Notes under the pieces: generated by a model
Seen by the model: the letters and a program-made list of their open reading frames with translations, nothing else
Told to the model about the DNA's origin: nothing
Database searches by the model: none
DNA from: Aquimarina sp. RZ0
GTDB taxonomy: Bacteria > Bacteroidota > Bacteroidia > Flavobacteriales > Flavobacteriaceae
DNA length: 64,000 bases
Direction of reading: 5' to 3'
Assembly (NCBI RefSeq): GCF_008370685.1
Contig: NZ_VTZU01000024.1
Span: 23,000 to 86,999 of the forward strand
Shown: piece after piece, positions 56,781 to 64,000 of the stretch
Position numbering within the stretch: position 1 is the stretch's first letter
How the letters are laid out: each line of letters opens with the position of its first letter
Program-made: the position numbers and the translations under genes

Positions 56781-58145
56781 ATGAAAATGAAAAATTTCCT
56801 CAAAAAAGCTTTTATCGCATTATTTATTACTACTATAGTTTCTTGTAGTGATGATGATGATACTACATTTATCCCGGATACAATGACTATTACAGATTTT
56901 GTAACAGCTAATGCCGAGTACAGCCTATTATTAGAAGCTTTACAGAAAACAAATCTTGATGTAACTCTAAACGGTAATGGAACTTTTACAGTATTTGCTC
57001 CTAATAATGATGCATTTACTGCTTTTTTAGGTACAGCAACTATAGATGACGTGCCAACAGAAACATTAAATCAGTTATTATTAAATCATGTGTTGGGAAG
57101 TACAGTAACTTCGGGTGAGCTATCTACGGGATATGTAAGTACTCTGGCAGAAGAACCTTCTACAGCTTCGAATATTAGTATGTTTATTAATACAGCTGAT
57201 AGTGCGGTGCTAATCAATGGTGACGCTTCTGTAACTACCCCTGATATTATGACAGATAATGGGGTAATCCATGCAGTAGATAGAGTAATACCTTTACCTA
57301 CAATGCTTACTTTTGTGGCGGTAGATAGTGATTTGTCATCATTAGCAACTGTCGCAACAACTACTACTGGATTTGATACTGACTTTGCTGCAGTATTAAG
57401 TGGAATAGATAGTAATTTGACTTTACTGGCTCCGGATAATGCTGCCTTTACAGCATTAGGTGATATTTCTGGTGTTGCAGTAACGGCTTTAGAACAAATA
57501 TTATTAAATCACGTGATTGCCGGAATAAATGTATCTTCAACATTATCAACTAGCTATAATAATACATTAGCTACGTATGCGGACACCGATAATAATTTGA
57601 GTATCTATATTAATGTAGATACAGGTGTCTCATTCAACGGAATGTCTGATGTAACAGAGGCAGATATTGTAGCATCAAATGGAGTTATTCATAAAGTAGG
57701 AGCTGTTGTTACATTACCAACAGTAGTTACTTTTGCAACTGCAGACGCTAATTTTTCAACCTTAGTAGCGGCATTAACAACATTAACTCCTTCGACTGAT
57801 TTTGTAGACATTCTTAGTACAATGAATGGAACAGATCCCGCTCCATTTACAGTATTTGCTCCTACTAACGATGCATTCATGCTAATAGAACCATTGCCAA
57901 CAGATGAAAATGTAATTGCCGGGATATTACAACATCATGTTATTGGTATGGCCAATGTACGGTCTACGGATTTAACTACTGGTACCGTGACTACACTAAA
58001 TGGAGATGTAACTATAGATGCAGCAGCACCAAGTGTTACTGGCGGGAGTAATATGAGTGCTAGTAACATAATTGTAGTAGATGTACAAGCTGGCAATGGT
58101 GTAATCCATGCAATTGATCAGGTTTTATTACCTACCACAAGATAA
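56781..58145 (+). CDS. lipoprotein with three fasciclin domains
   Basis: 454 residues: lipoprotein signal (MKMKNFLKKAFIALFITTIVSC, followed by SDDDD), then three fasciclin (FAS1) domains at about 37-165, 170-305 and 310-452. Each shows the H1/H2 motifs, e.g. GNGTFTVFAPNNDAFTAFLG and DNGVIHAVDRVIPLPT in the first. FAS1 domains mediate cell adhesion or bind glycans and heme-like ligands in some bacteria. The protein is likely anchored in the outer membrane. It has its own promoter region and terminator. Confidence 0.95.
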   Translation: MKMKNFLKKAFIALFITTIVSCSDDDDTTFIPDTMTITDFVTANAEYSLLLEALQKTNLDVTLNGNGTFTVFAPNNDAFTAFLGTATIDDVPTETLNQLLLNHVLGSTVTSGELSTGYVSTLAEEPSTASNISMFINTADSAVLINGDASVTTPDIMTDNGVIHAVDRVIPLPTMLTFVAVDSDLSSLATVATTTTGFDTDFAAVLSGIDSNLTLLAPDNAAFTALGDISGVAVTALEQILLNHVIAGINVSSTLSTSYNNTLATYADTDNNLSIYINVDTGVSFNGMSDVTEADIVASNGVIHKVGAVVTLPTVVTFATADANFSTLVAALTTLTPSTDFVDILSTMNGTDPAPFTVFAPTNDAFMLIEPLPTDENVIAGILQHHVIGMANVRSTDLTTGTVTTLNGDVTIDAAAPSVTGGSNMSASNIIVVDVQAGNGVIHAIDQVLLPTTR

Positions 58146-58201
58146 TATTCTTGTAATACCCATATTACCTCAAAATACATATTGCAAATGAATACAAGGT
58201 G

Positions 58202-58248
58202 AAGGGCATTTTGTGAGATACACTTTTTTTGACTCAATGCCCTTTTTT
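58202..58248 (+). terminator. intrinsic terminator of the first fasciclin gene
   Basis: AAGGGCATT (58202-58210) pairs with AATGCCCTT (58236-58244), with extra GAG/CTC pairing inside, then Ts. Confidence 0.9.
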
Positions 58249-58291
58249 CTCACACACATTTAGTTTATTAATTTTCTAAAATAAAATCAAA

Positions 58292-60466
58292 ATGAAAACG
58301 CTAGTCAAAGGATTAACGGTACATTTCTTGTGCCTTATTGTAATGAGTTTTTTTGTATCCTGTCAGAACGACGATACCTCAGAAACACCGCCAGAACAGT
58401 TAGAATTTGAAGAATCTACTATCATCAGTTTTGATGAAATAGAGAAGATGACCCAAAATGTTATAGATGGAGAATTACAAATACCTGAAGAAGATGAAGT
58501 AGCAGAATTAAAAAATAAAAATAGTATAAGTAGAGAAAAAAGAATCTTTGATTTTTCTGCTACGGTTACAAGTGGATCTGGGGAAGGAACAGAATTATCA
58601 GGAGAATTAAAACTTAATTACACATTATATCATGCAAGTTTTACAATTTTCAGAGGAAAACTGACACTTCCTGATGGCACTAGAGCCAGAGCTCGTGGAG
58701 CAATTATTAGTGACGGTATCGTTTATTTAATTATCAATCCGCCAGGAAGAAACCTAATATTTGGATTAGGAAGAACTGATGAAAATGGAAATATAGCAGG
58801 GCGTTTTACATTATTTGGAGCTGGCATCGGAAGAGGAGACTGGAGTGCAACTCTAAACCAGGTTATTTTTCCTAATAAATCTATAGTAGAACTTATTGTA
58901 GAAGATGGTAGATTTACCTCGTTGGTAGGAGCATTGCAAGCTACAGATTTAGTAGAACCATTATCCGGAGAAGGGCCATTTACAGTATTTGCTCCCACAG
59001 ACGAAGCTTTCGATGCTTTGGATGAAGTGCCTCAAGCAGATGTCTTAAAAGAGATTTTGTTATATCACGTAGCCAGTGGACGATTAAATACCCCTGAATT
59101 ATTAAGTCAGGAATTAACAACAACACTTCAGGGAGAAGATATAAAAGTAAGCCTGAATGGAAATAATGAAATAGTTATCAACGATACAGTAAAATTACTT
59201 TCTGCGAACATTGGAGGTTCAAATGGAGTAATTCAGATTATAGATGCGGTGCTTATTCCGCCTTCTTTTCAACCACTACCAAGTATAGTAGAGATAGCAA
59301 TTGATACTCCTGAATTATCGACATTAGTAGAAGTACTGCAGGCAGCTGATCTGGTTGATGCATTAAGTGGAGAAGGACCATTCACCGTTTTTGCTCCAAC
59401 CAATGATGCCTTTGCAGCATTAGAAACAATTCCAGAAGGAGATGCACTTGCAGAAGTGTTATTATATCATGTGGCAAGTGGTAGATTCACAGCAGAAGAT
59501 TTATTGGCCGGTCAGACAGTCACAACGCTACAAGGAGATGAAGTAAGTATCGCAATGATTGATGGAGAAGTTTTACTCAATGGTAGTGTGCGGGTGAGTA
59601 TTGCAGATATAGAGGCTTCTAATGGTATTGTTCATGTGATTGATGGAGTTTTATTACCTCCTGCGGATTTACAATCTATCGTAGAAATTGCGGTTGATAC
59701 TCCTGAGTTATCTATACTTGTAGAAGCATTACAAGCTGCAGATCTGGTTGATGCATTAAGTGGAGAAGGACCATTCACCGTTTTTGCTCCAACCAATGAT
59801 GCCTTTGCAGCATTAGAAACAATTCCAGAAGGAGATGCACTTGCAGAAGTGTTATTATATCATGTGGCAAGTGGTAGATTCACAGCAGAAGATTTATTGG
59901 CCGGTCAGACAGTCACAACGCTACAAGGAGATGAAGTAAGTATCGCAATGATTGATGGAGAAGTTTTACTCAATGGTAGTGTGCGGGTGAGTATTGCAGA
60001 TATAGAAGCTTCTAATGGTGTTATACATGTGATTGATGGAGTTTTATTACCCCCTGCGGATTTACAATCTATCGTAGAAATAGCAATTGCAACACCACAA
60101 TTGTCTACATTGGTAGGAGCACTGCAAGCTGCCGATTTAGTTGATGCATTAAGCGGAGACGGGCCGTTTACGGTTTTTGCACCAACTAACAATGCTTTTT
60201 TGGCATTAGATGCTATTCCAGAAGGAGACGCTCTTAAAGAAGTGCTATTGTATCACGTAGCAAGTGGCAAATTTACGGCTGCAGATTTATTGGCAGGGCA
60301 AACAGTAACGACTTTGCAGGGAGAAGAAGTAACTATTGAAATGAATGCCAGTGGAGCAGTATTACTAAATCATGAGATTAAAGTAAAGATAGCCAATATA
60401 GACGCTTCTAATGGAATCATACATATTATTAAAGGAGTCTTAATACCGCCATCTTTTACAGAATAA
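58292..60466 (+). CDS. lipoprotein with four fasciclin domains and a unique N-terminal region
   Basis: 724 residues. Lipoprotein signal (MKTLVKGLTVHFLCLIVMSF, then FVSC). Residues 30-190 are not fasciclin and contain a glycine-rich beta region (TELSGELKLNYTLYHASFTI, GRNLIFGLGRTDENGN). Four FAS1 domains follow at about 195-325, 332-460, 466-592 and 597-722. Domains 2 and 3 are almost identical, sharing a 266-base stretch without a mismatch. Like its neighbour it should be a surface adhesion or binding protein. Confidence 0.95.
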   Translation: MKTLVKGLTVHFLCLIVMSFFVSCQNDDTSETPPEQLEFEESTIISFDEIEKMTQNVIDGELQIPEEDEVAELKNKNSISREKRIFDFSATVTSGSGEGTELSGELKLNYTLYHASFTIFRGKLTLPDGTRARARGAIISDGIVYLIINPPGRNLIFGLGRTDENGNIAGRFTLFGAGIGRGDWSATLNQVIFPNKSIVELIVEDGRFTSLVGALQATDLVEPLSGEGPFTVFAPTDEAFDALDEVPQADVLKEILLYHVASGRLNTPELLSQELTTTLQGEDIKVSLNGNNEIVINDTVKLLSANIGGSNGVIQIIDAVLIPPSFQPLPSIVEIAIDTPELSTLVEVLQAADLVDALSGEGPFTVFAPTNDAFAALETIPEGDALAEVLLYHVASGRFTAEDLLAGQTVTTLQGDEVSIAMIDGEVLLNGSVRVSIADIEASNGIVHVIDGVLLPPADLQSIVEIAVDTPELSILVEALQAADLVDALSGEGPFTVFAPTNDAFAALETIPEGDALAEVLLYHVASGRFTAEDLLAGQTVTTLQGDEVSIAMIDGEVLLNGSVRVSIADIEASNGVIHVIDGVLLPPADLQSIVEIAIATPQLSTLVGALQAADLVDALSGDGPFTVFAPTNNAFLALDAIPEGDALKEVLLYHVASGKFTAADLLAGQTVTTLQGEEVTIEMNASGAVLLNHEIKVKIANIDASNGIIHIIKGVLIPPSFTE
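59348..60006 (+). repeat. internal direct repeat, 266 bp perfect, period 393 bp
   Basis: 59348-59613 and 59741-60006 match base for base; similarity continues to about 60085 with few changes. This encodes fasciclin domains 2 and 3 of the larger protein (131 codons per unit). Synonymous positions have not drifted, so the copy is recent or kept alike by gene conversion. Confidence 0.9.
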
Positions 60467-60503
60467 AATAGTATTTAATTACCCAGAGGAGATCTGATTT
60501 CTG

Positions 60504-60602
60504 GAGGTTCGCCTCGAGTTTTTTTTAGAGTTTATTAATTTTTAATTAGAACTTCGGCTATCGGAAGTATGCTGTTTTTGCATGTCTTCCGATAGTTTTT
60601 TT
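60504..60602 (+). terminator. two terminator hairpins after the second fasciclin gene
   Basis: A short stem GAGG/CCTC with a TTCG loop (60504-60515), with eight Ts from 60519, comes first. Then a strong one: CTATCGGAAG (60558-60567) pairs with CTTCCGATAG (60586-60595), with inner ATGC/GCAT, and Ts follow. The second is clearly intrinsic; the first is weak. Confidence 0.85.
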
Positions 60603-60852
60603 ATAGAAGTGATTTAAGTCTTTATTCAATTCGCTATAACAATAGCTTTTTTTGACTCAATTTTTGGCTTTTTCTTAGTTCATAGTAGCTTTATGAAGTG
60701 CAAAAAATATTTCAATTAGTCAAAAAATAACTGTTTTTCGATAGAATCAAAAAAGTTTAAATTATTCCATAGTAAAAGCAGTTTTATATTTATTCTGTTT
60801 TGCAACTTTCATAATTCAATTAATCTTCCTTTATAAATACGCTTCAAATCAT
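60603..60852. other. intergenic region upstream of ffh
   Basis: AT-rich, no coding frame. The pair TTTTTGACT (near 60650) and AGTCAAAAA (near 60717) forms a distant inverted repeat of 9 bp arms; no function is clear. Confidence 0.3.
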
Positions 60853-60860
60853 TAAATTTG
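60853..60860 (+). promoter_or_regulatory. −7 promoter element of ffh
   Basis: TAAATTTG fits TAnnTTTG, 45 bases before the ATG at 60906. It argues for that start against a TTG at 60858, which lies in this element. Confidence 0.6.
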
Positions 60861-60905
60861 CAGCTGTCTACTAAAAAAGTAGGCTTTTATAATCTGAAGA
60901 AGCAT

Positions 60906-62234
60906 ATGTTTGATAATTTAAGTGATAAGTTAGATAAAGCGTTACATATTTTAAAAGGCCACGGTCAGATTACTGAGGTAAACGTTGCAGAGACACTTAA
61001 GGAAGTTCGTAGAGCATTGGTTGATGCTGATGTAAACTACAAAATTGCAAAAGATTTTACGGCTTCAGTAAAGGAAAAGGCATTAGGGCAAGATGTATTA
61101 AAAAGCCTTAAGCCAGGACAATTAATGGTAAAGCTTGTTAAAGATGAGCTGACTGAATTGATGGGTGGAGATGTAGTTGGAGTTAATCTTTCAGGAAATC
61201 CATCAGTAGTGTTGATGTCTGGACTGCAAGGTTCTGGTAAGACTACGTTTTCTGGGAAACTGGCAAATTTTCTTAAAACTAAAAAAACAAAAAAACCATT
61301 ACTTGTAGCTTGTGATGTATATAGACCAGCGGCAATTGATCAATTGCATGTAGTTGGAGAACAGATAGATATAGAAGTTTTTAGTGATAAAGGGAATAAT
61401 GACCCTGTAGCAATTGCAAAAGCAGGGCTGGCTCATGCCAAAGCCAATGGTTTTAATGTTGTAATAATTGATACCGCCGGACGTTTGGCAGTTGATGAGG
61501 TGATGATGACCGAAATTGCAAATATTCATAAAGCAGTTACACCTGATGAAACATTATTTGTAGTAGATTCTATGACAGGTCAGGATGCCGTGAATACAGC
61601 AAAGGCATTTAATGATGTTTTGAATTTTGATGGCGTAATTCTTACAAAACTAGATGGGGATACCAGAGGTGGAGCTGCAATTTCAATAAAATCAGTAGTC
61701 AATAAACCTATTAAGTTTATTGGTACCGGAGAAAAGATGGAAGCAATTGATGTGTTCTATCCTTCTCGTATGGCTGATCGTATCTTAGGGATGGGGGATG
61801 TTGTATCACTTGTAGAACGGGCACAAGAACAATTTGATGAAGAAGAAGCAAGAAAGTTACAGAAGAAAATTGCTAAGAATCAATTTGGATTTGATGACTT
61901 CTTAAAGCAAATTCAGCAAGTAAAGAAAATGGGGAATATGAAAGACCTTATAGGTATGATTCCTGGTGCTGGTAAGATGATGAAAGATGTGGATATCGAT
62001 GATGATGCTTTTAAGCATATAGAAGCTATTATACATTCTATGACGCCTGATGAAAGAACAAAACCTCAAATGATTAATGCCAGTAGAAAAAAACGAATAG
62101 GAAAAGGTTCAGGAACCTCTGTTCAACAAGTTAATCAATTACTCAAGCAATTTGATCAGATGAGTAAGATGATGAAAATGATGCAAGGCGGAGGCGGTAA
62201 ACGCATGATGCAGATGATGGGTAAAATGAAATAA
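60906..62234 (+). CDS. ffh: signal recognition particle protein Ffh
   Basis: 442 residues from MFDNLSDKLDKALHILKGHG. N domain, G domain with GLQGSGKTTFSGKLA (near 105-119), DTAGRLAVDE and TKLDGDTRGGAA, and a methionine-rich M domain ending GGGGKRMMQMMGKMK. With 4.5S RNA it brings nascent membrane proteins to FtsY and SecYEG. An upstream TTG in frame would add 16 residues not found in the family. folD follows after 46 bases. Confidence 0.98.
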   Translation: MFDNLSDKLDKALHILKGHGQITEVNVAETLKEVRRALVDADVNYKIAKDFTASVKEKALGQDVLKSLKPGQLMVKLVKDELTELMGGDVVGVNLSGNPSVVLMSGLQGSGKTTFSGKLANFLKTKKTKKPLLVACDVYRPAAIDQLHVVGEQIDIEVFSDKGNNDPVAIAKAGLAHAKANGFNVVIIDTAGRLAVDEVMMTEIANIHKAVTPDETLFVVDSMTGQDAVNTAKAFNDVLNFDGVILTKLDGDTRGGAAISIKSVVNKPIKFIGTGEKMEAIDVFYPSRMADRILGMGDVVSLVERAQEQFDEEEARKLQKKIAKNQFGFDDFLKQIQQVKKMGNMKDLIGMIPGAGKMMKDVDIDDDAFKHIEAIIHSMTPDERTKPQMINASRKKRIGKGSGTSVQQVNQLLKQFDQMSKMMKMMQGGGGKRMMQMMGKMK

Positions 62235-62280
62235 TATTTATTCCAAAAATATAGTTCAAAAAAAAGCAGGAATACAACGT

Positions 62281-63165
62281 ATGGAAGTATTAGATGGAAG
62301 AAAAGTAAGTAATGATATTAAAAATGAAATCGCTGAGGAAGTTCAGAAGATGAAAGATAGGGGTGAGAAAGTCCCACATCTTGCTGCTGTTATAGTTGGA
62401 AGTGATGGAGCTAGTCTTACGTATGTAGGTAGTAAGGTGAAAGCCTGCGAAAGAATAGGTTTTGAATCTACCTTGGTAAAGATGCCAAGTACTACAAGTG
62501 AAATAGAATTATTGGCAAAAATAAAGGAGTTGAATGAGAACAAGGATATTGATGGCTTTATTGTACAATTACCACTACCTCCACAGATTGATACTCAAAA
62601 AGTACTATTAGCTGTTGACCCCGATAAAGATGTAGATGGTTTTCATCCTATGAATTTTGGTAAAATGGCATTAGATATGTCTACTTTTATTCCTGCGACC
62701 CCATTTGGTATTTTGGAGTTATTAGAGCGATATAATGTGGACACTAAGGGGAAACATACTGTAGTTATAGGTAGAAGTCATATAGTAGGTAGACCTATGA
62801 GTATTTTGATGGGTAGAAAAGGTTGGCCAGGTAATTCTACTGTGACCTTAACACATAGTCATACTAAAAATATTACTCAGATTATCTCTCAGGCTGATAT
62901 TGTTATATCCGCATTAGGAGTTCCAAATTTTTTGAAAGCAGAAATGGTAAAAGATGATGCGGTTGTCATTGATGTGGGAATTACCAGAGTTGCGGATGAA
63001 TCAAGAGAAAAAGGATATAGAATTGCGGGAGATGTGGATTATGAAAATGTAAGTAAAAAAGCTTCTTATATTACTCCTGTTCCCGGAGGTGTAGGACCTA
63101 TGACAATTGCAATGCTTCTTAAGAATACTTTATTAGCAAGAGAGCGGCATCGGAATAATTCATAA
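62281..63165 (+). CDS. folD: methylenetetrahydrofolate dehydrogenase/cyclohydrolase
   Basis: 294 residues, family length. FolD interconverts methylene- and formyl-tetrahydrofolate in one-carbon metabolism. The active-site region has TYVGSKVKACERIGF with the catalytic Lys, DGFIVQLPLPPQID, the NADP site VIGRSHIVGRPMSIL, and the C-terminal signature TPVPGGVGPMTIAMLL. It is probably cotranscribed with ffh and is followed by a terminator. Confidence 0.98.
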   Translation: MEVLDGRKVSNDIKNEIAEEVQKMKDRGEKVPHLAAVIVGSDGASLTYVGSKVKACERIGFESTLVKMPSTTSEIELLAKIKELNENKDIDGFIVQLPLPPQIDTQKVLLAVDPDKDVDGFHPMNFGKMALDMSTFIPATPFGILELLERYNVDTKGKHTVVIGRSHIVGRPMSILMGRKGWPGNSTVTLTHSHTKNITQIISQADIVISALGVPNFLKAEMVKDDAVVIDVGITRVADESREKGYRIAGDVDYENVSKKASYITPVPGGVGPMTIAMLLKNTLLARERHRNNS

Positions 63166-63197
63166 AACATAGATTTAGAAGTAAAAAGCCTAAATAT

Positions 63198-63235
63198 AAA
63201 ACTCTGGAGGATACTTTCTTTAGAGTTTTTTTTTT
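63198..63235 (+). terminator. intrinsic terminator of ffh-folD
   Basis: AAAACTCT (63198-63205) pairs with AGAGTTTT (63222-63229) and the Ts continue for six more bases. Confidence 0.85.
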
Positions 63236-63365
63236 GTGTGTGGAGTAGTGGTATATGATATTCAGGACAAACTCATACTTTTCGAGTTGATTTTTGGGGT
63301 ATTTTTTTGTATTAAAAGACTTGATTTTAAGTTTGTCAATAGTGGTTTTTTAGATTAAAAATGAG

Positions 63366-63394
63366 TATATTATATTGATAATCAATATAATATA
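63366..63394. repeat. 29-bp perfect palindrome before the ISAs1 transposase
   Basis: Two 14-base arms around a single A, with no mismatch; the inner part reads ATTGAT-A-ATCAAT and the outer part is only A and T. It stops seven bases before the likely TTG start of the transposase. It could be an operator, an element end or a hairpin that limits translation. Confidence 0.8.
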
Positions 63395-63400
63395 TATATA

Positions 63401-63903
63401 TTGAAAAACACAAATTCACTACAGTCAATTTTTAGTCAAATGGAAGGCCCTAGAAGCCATATAAACCAACTTCACAATTTTATTGACTCCTTCTTATCGG
63501 AATAATTTCAGTAATTTGTGGAGCAGAAACTTGGAAACAAATGGTAGGGTTTGCTAAGTCAAAAGAAGCATTTCTTAAAACATTTCTCGAATTACCCAAC
63601 GCAATACCTTCAGAAGACACTATAAACAGATTGTTTTCGGCAATCGATAGCACGGAATTTGAAAAGTACTTTATCCAATGGGTAACTACGGTAAGCAGTC
63701 AGCACAAAGGGCAAATCATTGCTATTGATGGGAAGACAATTCGAGGAGCAAAATCACACGGAAAAAAATCTCCAATTCATATGGTAAGTGCTTGGGCTTG
63801 CCAAAATAATATGGTTCTAGGTCAAGTGAAAACGGCTGAAAAATCTAATGAAATAACTGCGATCCCAGAACTTATACGATTTGTGATTAAAAAATTCGTA
63901 TAA
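63401..63903 (+). pseudogene. ISAs1-family transposase, frameshifted and truncated
   Basis: From TTG at 63401 the frame reads NSLQSIFSQMEGPRSHINQL then HNFIDSFLSE and stop; another frame takes over near 63490 with IGIISVICGAETWKQMVGFA, and continues ELPNAIPSEDTINRLFSAID, the DDE region IIAIDGKTIRGAKSHGKKSP and MVSAWACQNNMVLGQV. Thus one frameshift splits the N-terminus. At about 63876, after IPEL, the second MITE-like element takes over and ends the frame with RFVIKKFV. The rest of the transposase is not visible in the window. Not functional as it stands. Confidence 0.88.
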
Positions 63904-64000
63904 ATTCATTGAATTATTTTTTCTTTATGCAAGGCAAAAAAATCAAGCATAGCTATAGCTACGGTTTATTTTTTAAACGAAGTAGAAAGGAAAAAAAAAC
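63876..64000. mobile_element. second copy of the MITE-like element, cut by the window end
   Basis: It matches the reverse complement of 33849-33974 with only a few differences in about 125 bases, including the terminal ATACGATTT...TTCGTAT end and the centre TAGCTATAGCTA. It starts after ACTTA inside the ISAs1 gene, the same TTA context as the first copy. The other terminal repeat should lie some 35 bases past the edge. Confidence 0.8.

Noticed and set aside
60858..60905. Upstream TTG start for ffh
   Set aside because: It lies in the −7 element and adds residues foreign to Ffh; MFDNLSDKL is the family start.

Overview
The window is AT-rich DNA from a Bacteroidota genome, most likely a marine member of the Flavobacteriaceae. 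The evidence is SusC/SusD pairs, type IX secretion (T9SS) sorting domains, a FecI/FecR/STN-TonB receptor set, fasciclin lipoproteins, promoters with the Bacteroidota −7 element TAnnTTTG, and the gene order rplQ-carA-eno-gltA. An Aquimarina-like genus is a guess from overall character, not a demonstrated match.

Layout. 1-13.4 kb (all minus strand): two nutrient-uptake loci. One is a SusC paralogue cut by the window edge. The other is a full SusC-SusD-lipoprotein operon ending in a strong hairpin. A large FG-GAP/UnbV lipoprotein and a small lipoprotein lie between them. 13.5-15.3 kb: an Omp85-type outer-membrane protein whose stop codon lies in an 11-bp tandem array. 15.4-32.8 kb: the str/S10/spc/alpha ribosomal block in one direction, rpsL to rplQ, including fusA, secY, infA and rpoA. 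Most gaps in it are 0-20 bp. The five longer internal gaps each hold a foldable RNA and may be leader regions. 32.9-35 kb: a decay zone with a ~160-bp MITE-like element, a frameshifted T9SS-domain remnant, and IS630 and IS1595 fragments.

35-43.5 kb: carA, eno, a repeat-rich 930-residue surface protein with a dockerin-like C-terminus, an adjacent T9SS-sorted protein, then gltA. 44.3-46.9 kb: an arginine-deiminase/DDAH-like enzyme and a CtlX-type citrulline hydrolase 1 bp apart, followed by an Rrf2 regulator. 47-51.8 kb: a CpcT/CpeT-like lipoprotein, an SDR-DUF2867 protein, argS and a GNAT acetyltransferase. 51.8-60.5 kb: a TonB receptor-FecR-FecI set (minus) facing a small lipoprotein and two multi-fasciclin lipoproteins (plus). 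60.9-63.2 kb: ffh and folD. 63.4-64 kb: an ISAs1 transposase broken by a frameshift and by a second copy of the MITE-like element, which runs off the window.

No tRNA, rRNA, CRISPR array, prophage or known defence system was seen. The most unusual signals are the MITE-like element with its related dispersed repeats, the leader hairpins inside the ribosomal block, the possible cohesin/dockerin-like gene pair, and the 11-bp array built from the end of a gene.
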